Shown here piece by piece: positions 28,979 through 36,365 of a DNA stretch of 36,365 nucleotides. The stretch is from a virus. Position 1 is the stretch's first letter; every line of letters begins with the position of its first letter. The notes under the pieces were generated by a model, which was not told the DNA's origin, made no database searches, and saw only the letters and a program-made list of their open reading frames with translations. The stretch is from the IMG/VR virus record IMGVR_UViG_3300005265_000564, positions 1 to 36,365 of that record. One strand, 5' to 3'. The position numbers and the translations under genes are program-made.

Positions 28979-31651
28979 CTACAGCATGTAAGTTGCGTAG
29001 TTAAAGGCTATTCTTATTCTATCTTTATAGTAAGGGTCAGATGGTAGAGCCAAAATTCTATTTCCTACTTTCAATACACTTCCAGGAGAAGATTTCTTAT
29101 TGTCCAACTGTGATTTTACTTTTTCCAAGTAATTTAACACAAAATCTCCATAACCAGTAGAATTATAATATACCCAAACATATGGAGTGTCAGAATTTGC
29201 CTTTTGCCACTCGAACTCCCCCGTGGGAACTGTTGAACCTGTGACAGGAATAACTTTGAGTGTTAATGATGGAGAACGAGAAATGATATTAGAAACTAAT
29301 GAAGAAAAAACATTATCCCAATCAATTTCAAGAGTGTAGTTGTTAGAACGAATTCCCTTAAATCCAATGGGATATGAAAATTCATAAGTTTTTATTCCAA
29401 ATGACCCAGAGGCAGTGTGTGTATATTTTATTCCTGTTATAGAATAGCCAATACAAATATATTTTTTCATTATCAACTGATTATATCCGTATACATCATC
29501 CTTCACTTCAAATTCAATATCATATAAAGTTTCCCTTATTTGTTCTTTTAAATTATCAGCTGTTTCTTCTATTGCTTTTTCAATGAATGAAGGCAACTTG
29601 GGAATAGAAGCATTTTCGGGATTGGATGGAGAAACTTTCTCAATAGTAAGAGTATCTGTTTTAGTTTGCTCGATAAGGTCATCTGAATATTCCAAAAAAG
29701 CTTCCACCTCTTTTAAAGAAACTTTGTCTGGAACCCAAGCTTCTCTGAATTCTCTTTCTGTTGTTGGCTTTGTTACTTTATTAACTTTGGGATGAATAGG
29801 CTTGCTTGTTGGAGTTGATTTTTCATAACTATAATCAGAAAGAAAATCTTTTATGTAATGCCAGGGCATTTTATCAGGAAGTTCCAATACATTCTTTAAG
29901 GGCATACCATATGTTCCCACAACAGAAAAGCTTATATTTGAGGCAGCAGCATAATCTAAAACAACTTGACTTACAGTATACATCCATTCTTGTTGTTCCG
30001 AAATTAACATGTTTCCTAACCAGTAGAACAAGTCTGGTCTATAATCTTGAAGAGACAGAGACAGCTGGAAAAGATTTGCATTTGCAAGGTAAAGCCATGA
30101 TTTTGAAAAATTAACAAATTGTTCTAAAGCAGATTCTGTTATTCTTACGGGAAAATAAAACTCTGGAATAGACATTATTTTGTTATTGTATTGAAATGTA
30201 ATCTTTGGGTCAACATAAAGTCCCCACAAAATCATTTCTTTTACTTCATTAATATTTTCAACAAAATCAACTCCTGCTCTAAAAGATGTTCCTGATATCA
30301 ATTTATCAGCATCTATTGTTAAAGAAACATCTGAACATCCAGTTCTTAAACCAAGAGTTATAAATTCATCAGCATAAATAGATTTTTTGACTCTTGGAAA
30401 TGCGAATAAAATAGAACCATCTGGCCTCTCATATGTCTCCAGAAATGTAAATGCCTTTATTTTATCAAGTGCTTCTCTTATTTGAACAAAACTTCTTGAA
30501 TTTGGTGACCACATTATTTTGCTGACATCAAAAGCTCCTCTGTAGGCTCTTTTGAATATTTCTCCAGTGTTTGAATTTTTGATAACATCCTCATCTATCT
30601 TAAACATAGTTCTGTTATTCAAATAAGCCTCTGGACTTATTTCTTCATCCAAATCCATTGTAATAGGAGATGTTTCCTCAACTATATTTGTTTTCAATTC
30701 AATAATACTCTCTGGTTCAGGAAATAGTCCTCCAAAATCAGAAAGAAAGGATAAAGGAGAATAATTTTTAACAAATGAATTGTAAGAATTGACCAAACTC
30801 TCCAATTCTCCTTCACTCTTTACATTTATTCCAGCTTCTCTTATAAAAGTCAAATCAGGAACATCATCTGATGATAGTAAGATAGAGCCTGACCTGATAT
30901 TTCCTACTCTGGCTATAAATTTTAAAAATTCAAACAAATCAAGATTCTGAAGAAGTGTAAAACCTCTCAAATCATCTCTTGTAAACATATCTTGAAAGCT
31001 TTTTGGGTATTGACCAAGCCAAAGAGCAAGTGCTAAATCAACAACTTCTTTCGGAAATTTTCTGCTCTTCATTACATCAGAGTAAAGAAAAGCAGACAAC
31101 AAACTATTCACAAAATCAAGACTTGTTAAATAATTAGCAAATGAAGAAGCACGTATGTCCATGCTTATGCCAGAAGGGGCTTTTGAGTAAGTGTAAGTTA
31201 TTCCTCTCACAAGTCCAGAAAAAACTCTTACCCATTTGTTGTTATATAGAAAATCAATAAATACAAGACTGTTTATATTAAAGATTGGAGATGGTGTTAA
31301 TGACTTGCCCTCCAAATTTGTGGAAACAGGGAACATATCCTTCAAAAATTGGTAGTAGTTTTCTTTATATAATACTTTTAACAAAGACACAACACTAATT
31401 ATATAGTCATCATATTCAGTGTTATATATGGAATCTCTTTTTATCAACATTTCAGATTTGTCAAAAATGACTATATGAGCTTCTCCATTTAACTGCTTTC
31501 CCAATTTTACTGTAATATTTTTAGCAGGCAATTTGTAAACATCAACTTTATCCGAATGGGGTAAATTTTCAAATGGAGACAAAACAACAAATTTCCACTT
31601 GTCATACCCAGATGAAGAAGAAAATATTATTCTGTATATAATTTCTTTCAT
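28979..31651 (-). CDS. Baseplate hub-like protein, 890 aa
   Basis: A large protein encoded between tape measure and spike-like genes, the position of the hub (gp27/gpD). Residues 129-170 (FIDFLYNNKWVRVFSGLVRGI, then GISMDIRASSFANYL) read like the hub tube domains, which have V..F.G.V..I followed by a strand-rich repeat. Many hydrophobic strands and helices follow, with a Pro/Thr-rich linker (KSTPTSKPIHPKVNKVTKPTTER, about residue 620). At 890 residues it is much larger than T4 gp27 (391 aa) or P2 gpD, so it probably carries extra domains that I do not recognise. The RBS is weak (AAGTAGAT), suggesting coupling to the tape-measure gene that ends two bases before it. Confidence 0.5.
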   Translation of the reverse strand: MKEIIYRIIFSSSSGYDKWKFVVLSPFENLPHSDKVDVYKLPAKNITVKLGKQLNGEAHIVIFDKSEMLIKRDSIYNTEYDDYIISVVSLLKVLYKENYYQFLKDMFPVSTNLEGKSLTPSPIFNINSLVFIDFLYNNKWVRVFSGLVRGITYTYSKAPSGISMDIRASSFANYLTSLDFVNSLLSAFLYSDVMKSRKFPKEVVDLALALWLGQYPKSFQDMFTRDDLRGFTLLQNLDLFEFLKFIARVGNIRSGSILLSSDDVPDLTFIREAGINVKSEGELESLVNSYNSFVKNYSPLSFLSDFGGLFPEPESIIELKTNIVEETSPITMDLDEEISPEAYLNNRTMFKIDEDVIKNSNTGEIFKRAYRGAFDVSKIMWSPNSRSFVQIREALDKIKAFTFLETYERPDGSILFAFPRVKKSIYADEFITLGLRTGCSDVSLTIDADKLISGTSFRAGVDFVENINEVKEMILWGLYVDPKITFQYNNKIMSIPEFYFPVRITESALEQFVNFSKSWLYLANANLFQLSLSLQDYRPDLFYWLGNMLISEQQEWMYTVSQVVLDYAAASNISFSVVGTYGMPLKNVLELPDKMPWHYIKDFLSDYSYEKSTPTSKPIHPKVNKVTKPTTEREFREAWVPDKVSLKEVEAFLEYSDDLIEQTKTDTLTIEKVSPSNPENASIPKLPSFIEKAIEETADNLKEQIRETLYDIEFEVKDDVYGYNQLIMKKYICIGYSITGIKYTHTASGSFGIKTYEFSYPIGFKGIRSNNYTLEIDWDNVFSSLVSNIISRSPSLTLKVIPVTGSTVPTGEFEWQKANSDTPYVWVYYNSTGYGDFVLNYLEKVKSQLDNKKSSPGSVLKVGNRILALPSDPYYKDRIRIAFNYATYML

Positions 31652-31652
31652 G

Positions 31653-33566
31653 TTATCTACTTGGCGAAATTTCTGGTATAATTGTTGGTGTTGTAGAAGG
31701 TTTCAAAAGCTTTATTGATATATCTCTCACATGAGATTCAATATTCTTTATATGTTGTTCAACATTCTTAAAACTCGACAAATAGGTTTCCCAATTTTTA
31801 TTTATCTGAGCGAATTGTCTTGAAGTATTATCAAGTTGTCCATAAACTCCTGTCGGGTCTCTGCTCAATGTATAATTAACCATATCCAATCTTGACATAA
31901 GTCTAAAAAGATTCTGTTCATTTATTCCAGCATATCTTGCCAAAAATTCTCTCATAAGAAAAGTCTGAGCAATAGGACTTTGAGTAATCATAGCTGGAAG
32001 TTCAGTAGTAAATAGTTGTAGTGTTCTTTGTCTTACCTGCCGTGCCAATTCCTGCGGAGTCATTCCTACTTCACCAGCATAGGATATTAACCTTTGGACA
32101 GCTCTTCCTATTCTGTCGGTTCTTTGAGCAAGTTGTAATATCTGTTGGGGAGCAGTTGTTCTTAAAATGTTAATTGCTTCTAATGCTCCAACAATCCCTT
32201 CTCTTTCAGCAACTTCTCTAACAAATCCTCCAACTGGAGTTTGTTCTCTCAGAAGACTCCACAAAACCATTCCAACATTTTGCCTTCCCATCAATCCTCT
32301 TATTGCTTGTTCATATTCTTGTGTTGTGACAGCACCTATTCTTAACTGTTCAGCAAACCTTGAGGCAACTCTGGCATTTTCCCTTAAACCATAACCAAAC
32401 CATCTTAAACCTTCTGAAGCACTAACTACCCAATTAACAAACAGATTTTCCTCAATATTCAAATTTTCAGCAGTTGCTCTTAATCTCCCCAAAGTTCCAG
32501 CAAGCAATTCAAAATCTCTTGAGCCTGTCATTCTTCCCAATCTTGTTGTGAATTCAAGCATCTGTCTAACAGTCAAGCCCATCTGGGAAGCCAGAATATA
32601 CATTCGTGGAATAACCTGTTCTATTGCTGCAAAAAATTGTTCTGGTCTTTCAGCAAATACCCTCAAGAGATTTCTGTATTCTCCACCAAGACTTTGCAAG
32701 GCAGGAAGAAGATTGAATTCAACAAGCTGACCAGATTGCCTTAAAAGTTGAAATAATTGAGTTTGCTCCTGCTCTGTGATTCTATATCTGTAATAAATTC
32801 TGTTCATCAAAACACCAAACATTTCTCCGCCTCTTGCCCACATCTCCCATCTTTCGCCAAACATCTGCTGATAAGCAGGTGCTGCCATCGTTGTGTATAA
32901 TTGCCTACCCTGCATATAGGTTTCCTGAACAAATTGATAAAGCCTCATTCCCAATTCATACAATAGGTAAAGAATTCCTCCTCTTCCACCGAATCTTCTA
33001 AAAGCATTAACAACTCTATTTATTGTAGTTGATAAACCACCCAAACCTGTTCTTCTTGCAAAATTTCCAATTATATCAGAAGTTGCTCTTCTGAGTCCTT
33101 TTATTTCTTCTGCTTGCTGTTGTAACAAAGAGTTTGACTGTCTTAAAAATCTTCTTTGGCTCAAATTTTGACTTGTAGAAGATTCATAAAGTCTTTCAAC
33201 TAATCTTCTTAAATATCTAACATCATTCCTTAAATCAGAACCTCTTTCTCCAGCAGAAGATTCTTGGGCAACTCTTGTTAAGTTCTCCAGAGCTTGAGGA
33301 AAAGAAGAAAGGGATTCCGAGATATTGCGAAGTCTTCTTCTTATTCTTTCCAGTGTATAATTTGAAATTTTTGTCAATTCAAATGACCACTCTCTTGTTA
33401 TGTTTTTAACCTGTCTGATTGACCTTGCGAGTTCATCATTTTGTATTTTCAATTTATCCATAAGAGTAGAATACTTGTTTAGTTCTTTAACAAGCTCAAC
33501 AATGTTTCTTTCCATTTCTTTCACTTTTTCTACTTGCTTATCAATATCATCCATTCTCTGAGGCAT
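31653..33566 (-). CDS. Tail tape measure protein
   Basis: A 637-aa protein in the position after the frameshifting chaperone. The N-terminal 180 residues form a long coiled coil rich in Arg, Gln, Glu and Leu, followed by a hydrophobic patch (GGILYLLYELGMRLYQFV, about 193-210). A large helical domain with Arg/Gln-rich repeats (LARQVRQRTLQLF, RLRATAENLNIEEN) then runs to a C-terminal helix and a Pro/Ile/Ser end. Tape-measure proteins set tail length and are ejected or line the tube. The length would predict a tail of about 90-100 nm using the usual 0.15 nm per residue; that estimate is inference. Confidence 0.75.
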   Translation of the reverse strand: MPQRMDDIDKQVEKVKEMERNIVELVKELNKYSTLMDKLKIQNDELARSIRQVKNITREWSFELTKISNYTLERIRRRLRNISESLSSFPQALENLTRVAQESSAGERGSDLRNDVRYLRRLVERLYESSTSQNLSQRRFLRQSNSLLQQQAEEIKGLRRATSDIIGNFARRTGLGGLSTTINRVVNAFRRFGGRGGILYLLYELGMRLYQFVQETYMQGRQLYTTMAAPAYQQMFGERWEMWARGGEMFGVLMNRIYYRYRITEQEQTQLFQLLRQSGQLVEFNLLPALQSLGGEYRNLLRVFAERPEQFFAAIEQVIPRMYILASQMGLTVRQMLEFTTRLGRMTGSRDFELLAGTLGRLRATAENLNIEENLFVNWVVSASEGLRWFGYGLRENARVASRFAEQLRIGAVTTQEYEQAIRGLMGRQNVGMVLWSLLREQTPVGGFVREVAEREGIVGALEAINILRTTAPQQILQLAQRTDRIGRAVQRLISYAGEVGMTPQELARQVRQRTLQLFTTELPAMITQSPIAQTFLMREFLARYAGINEQNLFRLMSRLDMVNYTLSRDPTGVYGQLDNTSRQFAQINKNWETYLSSFKNVEQHIKNIESHVRDISIKLLKPSTTPTIIPEISPSR

Positions 33567-33567
33567 A

Positions 33568-34377
33568 TTATATCAGCTCCATTGTTGTTTCTCTTTTTGA
33601 TTCAGGCAACCAATTGTTTGTTGAATCATACGAATATGTTCTTATCTCTCCTGAATCAATTAAATTTTTTATTCCATCAATAGCAGATTGAGTATAAAAC
33701 AAATCCCATCCTGATAAAGGATGAAACGAACACACAAGTCTGTATTCACAGTAATTTGGATAATTTGCGTCCAAATCGAAAGAAAAGTTATCTAACCAAC
33801 CATACCATATTTTTCCAGCAATTACAACAATGTGAGGTTTATGATTATAACTCTGGAAATACTTTTTAAATGCCCACAACTGAAACCATCCATCCGATAG
33901 TTTTACGGGATTCGTTGGAAACACTTTAGCAATATCAAATTTCGACAACTTTCCTATTAATGTGTTAAATAAAGAGTATGGAGAAAGATTAAACCATCCC
34001 GTGATTGTAGTTGAAATCAATTTGCTTCCCCATCCATACCTTATGAATGTATTAGAACCCAAATCAACTTCTGTTTTTAGAGCAGTTTCAGAAATTGATA
34101 TTTTCTTTGGATGTTGAGGAAATTTGAACACTCCTTCCTTTGTCAAAAAAGAAGAAATTTTGTCTTTTAAAACAAGCCTTAAAAGTTCTTCAGATGTGTT
34201 TAGAATCTCTTTCGATAGAGAAGAACCCAACGCAAGGCTCAAAAGAAAATCAGCAACATTTCTGCCTATTAACTTTTCTAATTCTCTTTGAAATGTTGTA
34301 GAACTTCTCTCACCAAAAAATATGTCAGACAATGCTACTATAAAAGAATCAGATGAGGTGTAATTCCATATTGCCAT
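33568..34377 (-). CDS. Tail-associated protein downstream of the chaperone, 269 aa
   Basis: Lies between the chaperone and the tape measure. The N-terminal half is helical (RELEKLIGRNVADFLLSLALG, then EELLRLVLKDKISSFL); the second half is strand-rich with FKFPQHPKKISISETALKTEVDLG, FIRYGWGSKLISTTITGWFNL and WYGWLDNFSFDLDANYPNYC. That pattern recalls the N-terminal domain of phage LysM/baseplate proteins (XkdP-like), but no LysM motif is visible. Virion or assembly role from context; not recognised further. Confidence 0.6.
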   Translation of the reverse strand: MAIWNYTSSDSFIVALSDIFFGERSSTTFQRELEKLIGRNVADFLLSLALGSSLSKEILNTSEELLRLVLKDKISSFLTKEGVFKFPQHPKKISISETALKTEVDLGSNTFIRYGWGSKLISTTITGWFNLSPYSLFNTLIGKLSKFDIAKVFPTNPVKLSDGWFQLWAFKKYFQSYNHKPHIVVIAGKIWYGWLDNFSFDLDANYPNYCEYRLVCSFHPLSGWDLFYTQSAIDGIKNLIDSGEIRTYSYDSTNNWLPESKRETTMELI

Positions 34378-34380
34378 TTT

Positions 34381-34704
34381 TCACTCCAAAGAATTTAGTT
34401 TCTCTGGAAGGAGGGATAATATTCTGAACAAAGATGATTCAGATGCTCTTTTTATTCTGTAATTTATTTCTGCTTGGTTTCTCACAGGCTTCTCTCCCTC
34501 TCCAAGCTTTTTGCCTGCTTGTGGGTCAAGTATAGAAACTATCAATTTAGCATAGAACAAATCTTTTTTCTGTTTTGCTTTCTCATCCTCTATAATATTC
34601 TTTGCAATCCACAACAATTTTCCTGGTGAATGGAGAATCTTCAGGAATCGGGGGTCGGAGGGGTCTTTAAATCCAAGCTCTCTGAAGATTCTCCAAGCTG
34701 TCCG
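34381..34704 (-). CDS. -1 frame extension of the tail assembly chaperone
   Basis: From the slippery site the -1 frame is open for 107 codons to a TGA at 34381-34383 and reads as a normal helical protein (FRELGFKDPSDPRFLKI, LLWIAKNIIEDEKAKQ, RASESSLFRILSLLPEK). Made only as a fusion with residues 1-150 of the zero-frame protein, giving 257 aa in total, it would be the GT-like form that recruits the tape measure and tube. A separate start is unlikely: the first candidate (TTG near 34617) has only a GGA upstream, and the coding pattern extends well upstream of it. Confidence 0.8.
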   Translation of the reverse strand, partial: RTAWRIFRELGFKDPSDPRFLKILHSPGKLLWIAKNIIEDEKAKQKKDLFYAKLIVSILDPQAGKKLGEGEKPVRNQAEINYRIKRASESSLFRILSLLPEKLNSLE

Positions 34705-34710
34705 AAAAAA
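34631..34710 (-). promoter_or_regulatory. Programmed -1 frameshift signal (slippery heptamer + stem)
   Basis: On the minus strand T-TTT-TTC (34710-34704) sits in the correct phase of the zero frame (GGT TTT TTC). Eight bases later a perfect 14-bp stem begins: TGGAGAATCTTCAG (34695-34682) pairs with CTGAAGATTCTCCA (34644-34631), loop 37 bases. The zero-frame stop lies inside the 3' arm. An overlapping A-AAG-GGT heptamer (34716-34710) precedes it in the same phase. Heptamer, spacer and stem form the classic layout of -1 frameshift sites. Confidence 0.85.
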
Positions 34711-35153
34711 CCCTTTGAAACTACCTCCTCCAGTTTTCCCAATCTACTTTGAATTTCTGCTCTTGCTTTCTGAGCACCCCACTCATAAGCTCCATAAATA
34801 TAATCAATTACATCAGGCTTTAAAGAAAGCAATACAGTTCTCAAAATAACTTTTTCTTCAAGCTGTAAAAAAGAGTGTTTCACCTTTTGTGGACTTTCAA
34901 TAGAAATAATGGCTTGAGTTAATACTTCAACTCTTAACAATTTGTTTCTTGTCAGGGCATCAAGATTAGAAGTTCTCCTCAACACTGCCCTTTCTTCCCA
35001 TTCAGACAAAAGACCAAATTCAAATGTATAACCACCAATTTCAACTGTCCATGTATCACTTCCCAAATTTATTAACTCAGTAAATTGAGTAAGAAAATCT
35101 CTATCGAGTTTATCAAGTCTGGGATATTCAGAACTTGTTATATCTTCAAACAT
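34641..35153 (-). CDS. Tail assembly chaperone, zero-frame product (gpG-like)
   Basis: A 170-aa protein after the tail tube gene. It is acidic-helical (LDRDFLTQFTELINLGSDTWTVEIGGYTFEFGLLSEWEERAVLRRT, then EEKVILRTVLLSLKPDVIDYIYGAYEWGAQKARAEIQSRL) and ends in a Pro/Thr-rich tail. Position, size and the frameshift signal near its 3' end match the gpG/gpGT system of long-tailed phages, where a small fraction of ribosomes makes a longer fusion. AAGGAGGG is well placed before the ATG. Chaperones of this family bind the tape measure during tail assembly and are usually absent from virions. Confidence 0.8.
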   Translation of the reverse strand: MFEDITSSEYPRLDKLDRDFLTQFTELINLGSDTWTVEIGGYTFEFGLLSEWEERAVLRRTSNLDALTRNKLLRVEVLTQAIISIESPQKVKHSFLQLEEKVILRTVLLSLKPDVIDYIYGAYEWGAQKARAEIQSRLGKLEEVVSKGFFGQLGESSESLDLKTPPTPDS

Positions 35154-35190
35154 AATTTATCCCTCCTTCCAGAGCAAATTATTGCTCCTT

Positions 35191-35724
35191 TTAAATTTCT
35201 TCAATGTCTATGTTTGACACAATTACTGTTACTCTTTCAGAAACAAAGGCTTGAGTTATCTGATAAGCTCCAGCCCAATCCCTTATTAAACAATCAAGAT
35301 ATGTTTTTCTGATTCCTTTTGATGTTGCGGGGTGAATTGTTTCTTCAACTATATTGAATGGAATTGCCTGTTTATTTAGAACAGAAAGAATGGCCTCTGC
35401 CGTTGTATTTCCTGCTCTGTATAATCTGTCAATTAGAGAACCTGTAGCAACTCCTTCATACCCTGGATGATAAAGATAGAAACCCTCAACAACAAGCTGA
35501 ATATCTTCTGGACTATATGTAAGCTCAACAACTCTGCCTGCATCTGCTGCGTTGAAATGTCTCTGTCTGTCAACTCTTCTGGTGCTTGAAGGTTCAAACC
35601 TTGTTATATATCCTATCTCATTTCCTTCCTGGTCATACACTGTAAGAGAAATTATTGGATTTAAAATACGTGCTTTCTCTGACGCACTCATTCCAAAGCC
35701 TGCTTTAACAAATCCTGTAGGCAT
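35191..35724 (-). CDS. Tail tube protein
   Basis: A 177-aa protein following the sheath gene. The strands SLTVYDQEGNEIGYITRFEPSSTRRVDRQRHFNAADAGRVVELTYSPEDIQLVVEGF fit the Hcp/gp19 beta-barrel pattern, with a helix (LIDRLYRAGNTTAEAILSVLN) and a second sheet (KTYLDCLIRDWAGAYQITQAF). The order sheath, tube, chaperone, tape measure is the normal one for myoviruses, so the call rests on both fold reading and position. AGGAGGT precedes the start. It would form the inner tube that passes DNA. Confidence 0.75.
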   Translation of the reverse strand: MPTGFVKAGFGMSASEKARILNPIISLTVYDQEGNEIGYITRFEPSSTRRVDRQRHFNAADAGRVVELTYSPEDIQLVVEGFYLYHPGYEGVATGSLIDRLYRAGNTTAEAILSVLNKQAIPFNIVEETIHPATSKGIRKTYLDCLIRDWAGAYQITQAFVSERVTVIVSNIDIEEI

Positions 35725-35739
35725 GATTATTTACCTCCT

Positions 35740-36365
35740 TTATACAATAAATTCATGGTCTACCCAAATTTTATTAATGGGATAAACAGGTCTGTATTTG
35801 TAATAGCCATCTATTCTTGTAGGGTCAGTAGCATTCTGAGTTATGGAAACAGAACTCTTGTCAAAATCAGCAATCCATTCTCTCCTGAGATATTCATTCA
35901 AAACCTGATTTATAAACAGAGATTTTATGCTTCTCAATCTTTTATCCAGAGCTTTCTTCCCTCTAAATCTTTTCAGGAACTCTCTGTTTTCTTTATCCAT
36001 CAAATCTTCCGTAACAGCAATAGACAATTCTGAATCTTCTATTGAAAGATTTGGCATACAAGTTAGAATTGCTCTGTAAACATAAGGAATACCACCAGGC
36101 TCATCAGCAACAAGAATTGTAACACCTTGGTCTGTATAAGTCTTTATTGTTTCTGTATCAAAAGCAGTTCCATAATGATAAAATCCAGATATAGATTTTT
36201 CAGTAAGAGGTTCTGCTGGGTCTCCTGTAGAAGCATAAACTGCAAGAGCAGCAATTGCCTCAATAACAGGAGTTATACTTTGGGAACTATCAGGAGCTGT
36301 TACATTTACATTGGATGAATAAGAACCGTCAGAATTTCTCCACATATAAACCTTTACATTATTTG
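35740..36365 (-). CDS. Tail sheath protein, C-terminal part (partial)
   Basis: The frame is open beyond the right edge of the window (6 more codons before a Met at 36345), so only about 208 C-terminal codons of the sheath are visible. The C-terminal sheath hallmarks are clear: TYTDQGVTILVADEPGG, CMPNLSIEDSELSIAVTEDLMDKENREFLKRF, then INQVLNEYLRREWIADFD, DKSSVSITQNATDPTRIDGY and the end YKYRPVYPINKIWVDHEF. These match the sheath end region in which a helix pair precedes a beta strand that joins neighbouring subunits. Its presence identifies the phage as a contractile-tailed type. Confidence 0.85.
   Translation of the reverse strand, partial: NNVKVYMWRNSDGSYSSNVNVTAPDSSQSITPVIEAIAALAVYASTGDPAEPLTEKSISGFYHYGTAFDTETIKTYTDQGVTILVADEPGGIPYVYRAILTCMPNLSIEDSELSIAVTEDLMDKENREFLKRFRGKKALDKRLRSIKSLFINQVLNEYLRREWIADFDKSSVSITQNATDPTRIDGYYKYRPVYPINKIWVDHEFIV

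Noticed and set aside
1-36365. tRNA genes, CRISPR arrays, insertion sequences, integrase or attachment sites, and stop-codon reassignment
   Set aside because: None could be seen. The three stop codons all end real genes, Trp is encoded by TGG, and no clover-leaf, spaced-repeat or transposase pattern was noticed.

Overview
The window is a 36-kb piece of a tailed bacteriophage with a contractile tail (myovirus morphology). The host was probably a low-GC bacterium. The DNA is AT-rich, nearly all Arg codons are AGA/AGG, ATA is common for Ile, and most genes have a strong AGGAGG-type ribosome binding site, usually 6-10 nt upstream. TGA, TAG and TAA all act as normal stops. The lysis peptidase and the sigma-like factor point to a bacterial host. 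The heavy AGA/ATA use would fit a thermophile, but sequence alone does not prove that. Head, terminase, DNA polymerase and primase genes are not in the window; both ends cut through genes.

Positions 1-17119 (plus strand) are the replication, recombination, nucleotide and lysis half. The first 9 kb is a compact T4-like recombination-dependent replication set. It holds a UvsY-like mediator candidate, a UvsX/RecA-like recombinase, a protein that reads as a NusG-type elongation factor, a gp47/SbcD nuclease, a gp46/SbcC ATPase, a RuvC-like resolvase, a SNF2/UvsW-type helicase and a DnaB-type replicative helicase. After it come many small genes of unknown role mixed with nucleotide enzymes: a dimeric-type dUTPase, an atypical thymidylate-synthase homologue and an HD 5'-deoxynucleotidase of the YfbR type. 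There is also an M15 peptidase (likely endolysin) flanked by small membrane proteins. Genes abut or overlap almost throughout. The one sizeable plus-strand gap (13686-13861) holds a palindrome and a promoter-like element.

Positions 17120-17172 hold a strong hairpin between two convergent blocks. On the minus strand, 17173-17876 encodes a sigma-like factor and a small acidic protein. Upstream of them (17877-18213) is an AT-rich control region with two tandem copies of a 33-bp promoter-like element and a 19-bp palindrome.

Positions 18214-36365 (minus strand, transcribed right to left) are the tail and baseplate operon. In transcription order it encodes the sheath C-terminus, a tube protein, a tail assembly chaperone with a clear programmed -1 frameshift, a tail protein, the tape measure, a hub-like protein, a spike-like OB-fold protein and a degenerate amidase-like protein. 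Then come a structural protein, a pair of paralogues flanking a propeller-like protein, baseplate J, a gpI-position protein, a long fibre, a PLD-type phosphodiesterase and a 56-aa protein.

The most interesting items are the NusG-like gene inside the recombination operon, a UvsY-like gene next to uvsX, the thymidylate-synthase homologue with altered active-site residues, the tandem promoters before the sigma-like gene, the frameshift signal with its downstream stem, and the PLD enzyme at the end of the tail operon.
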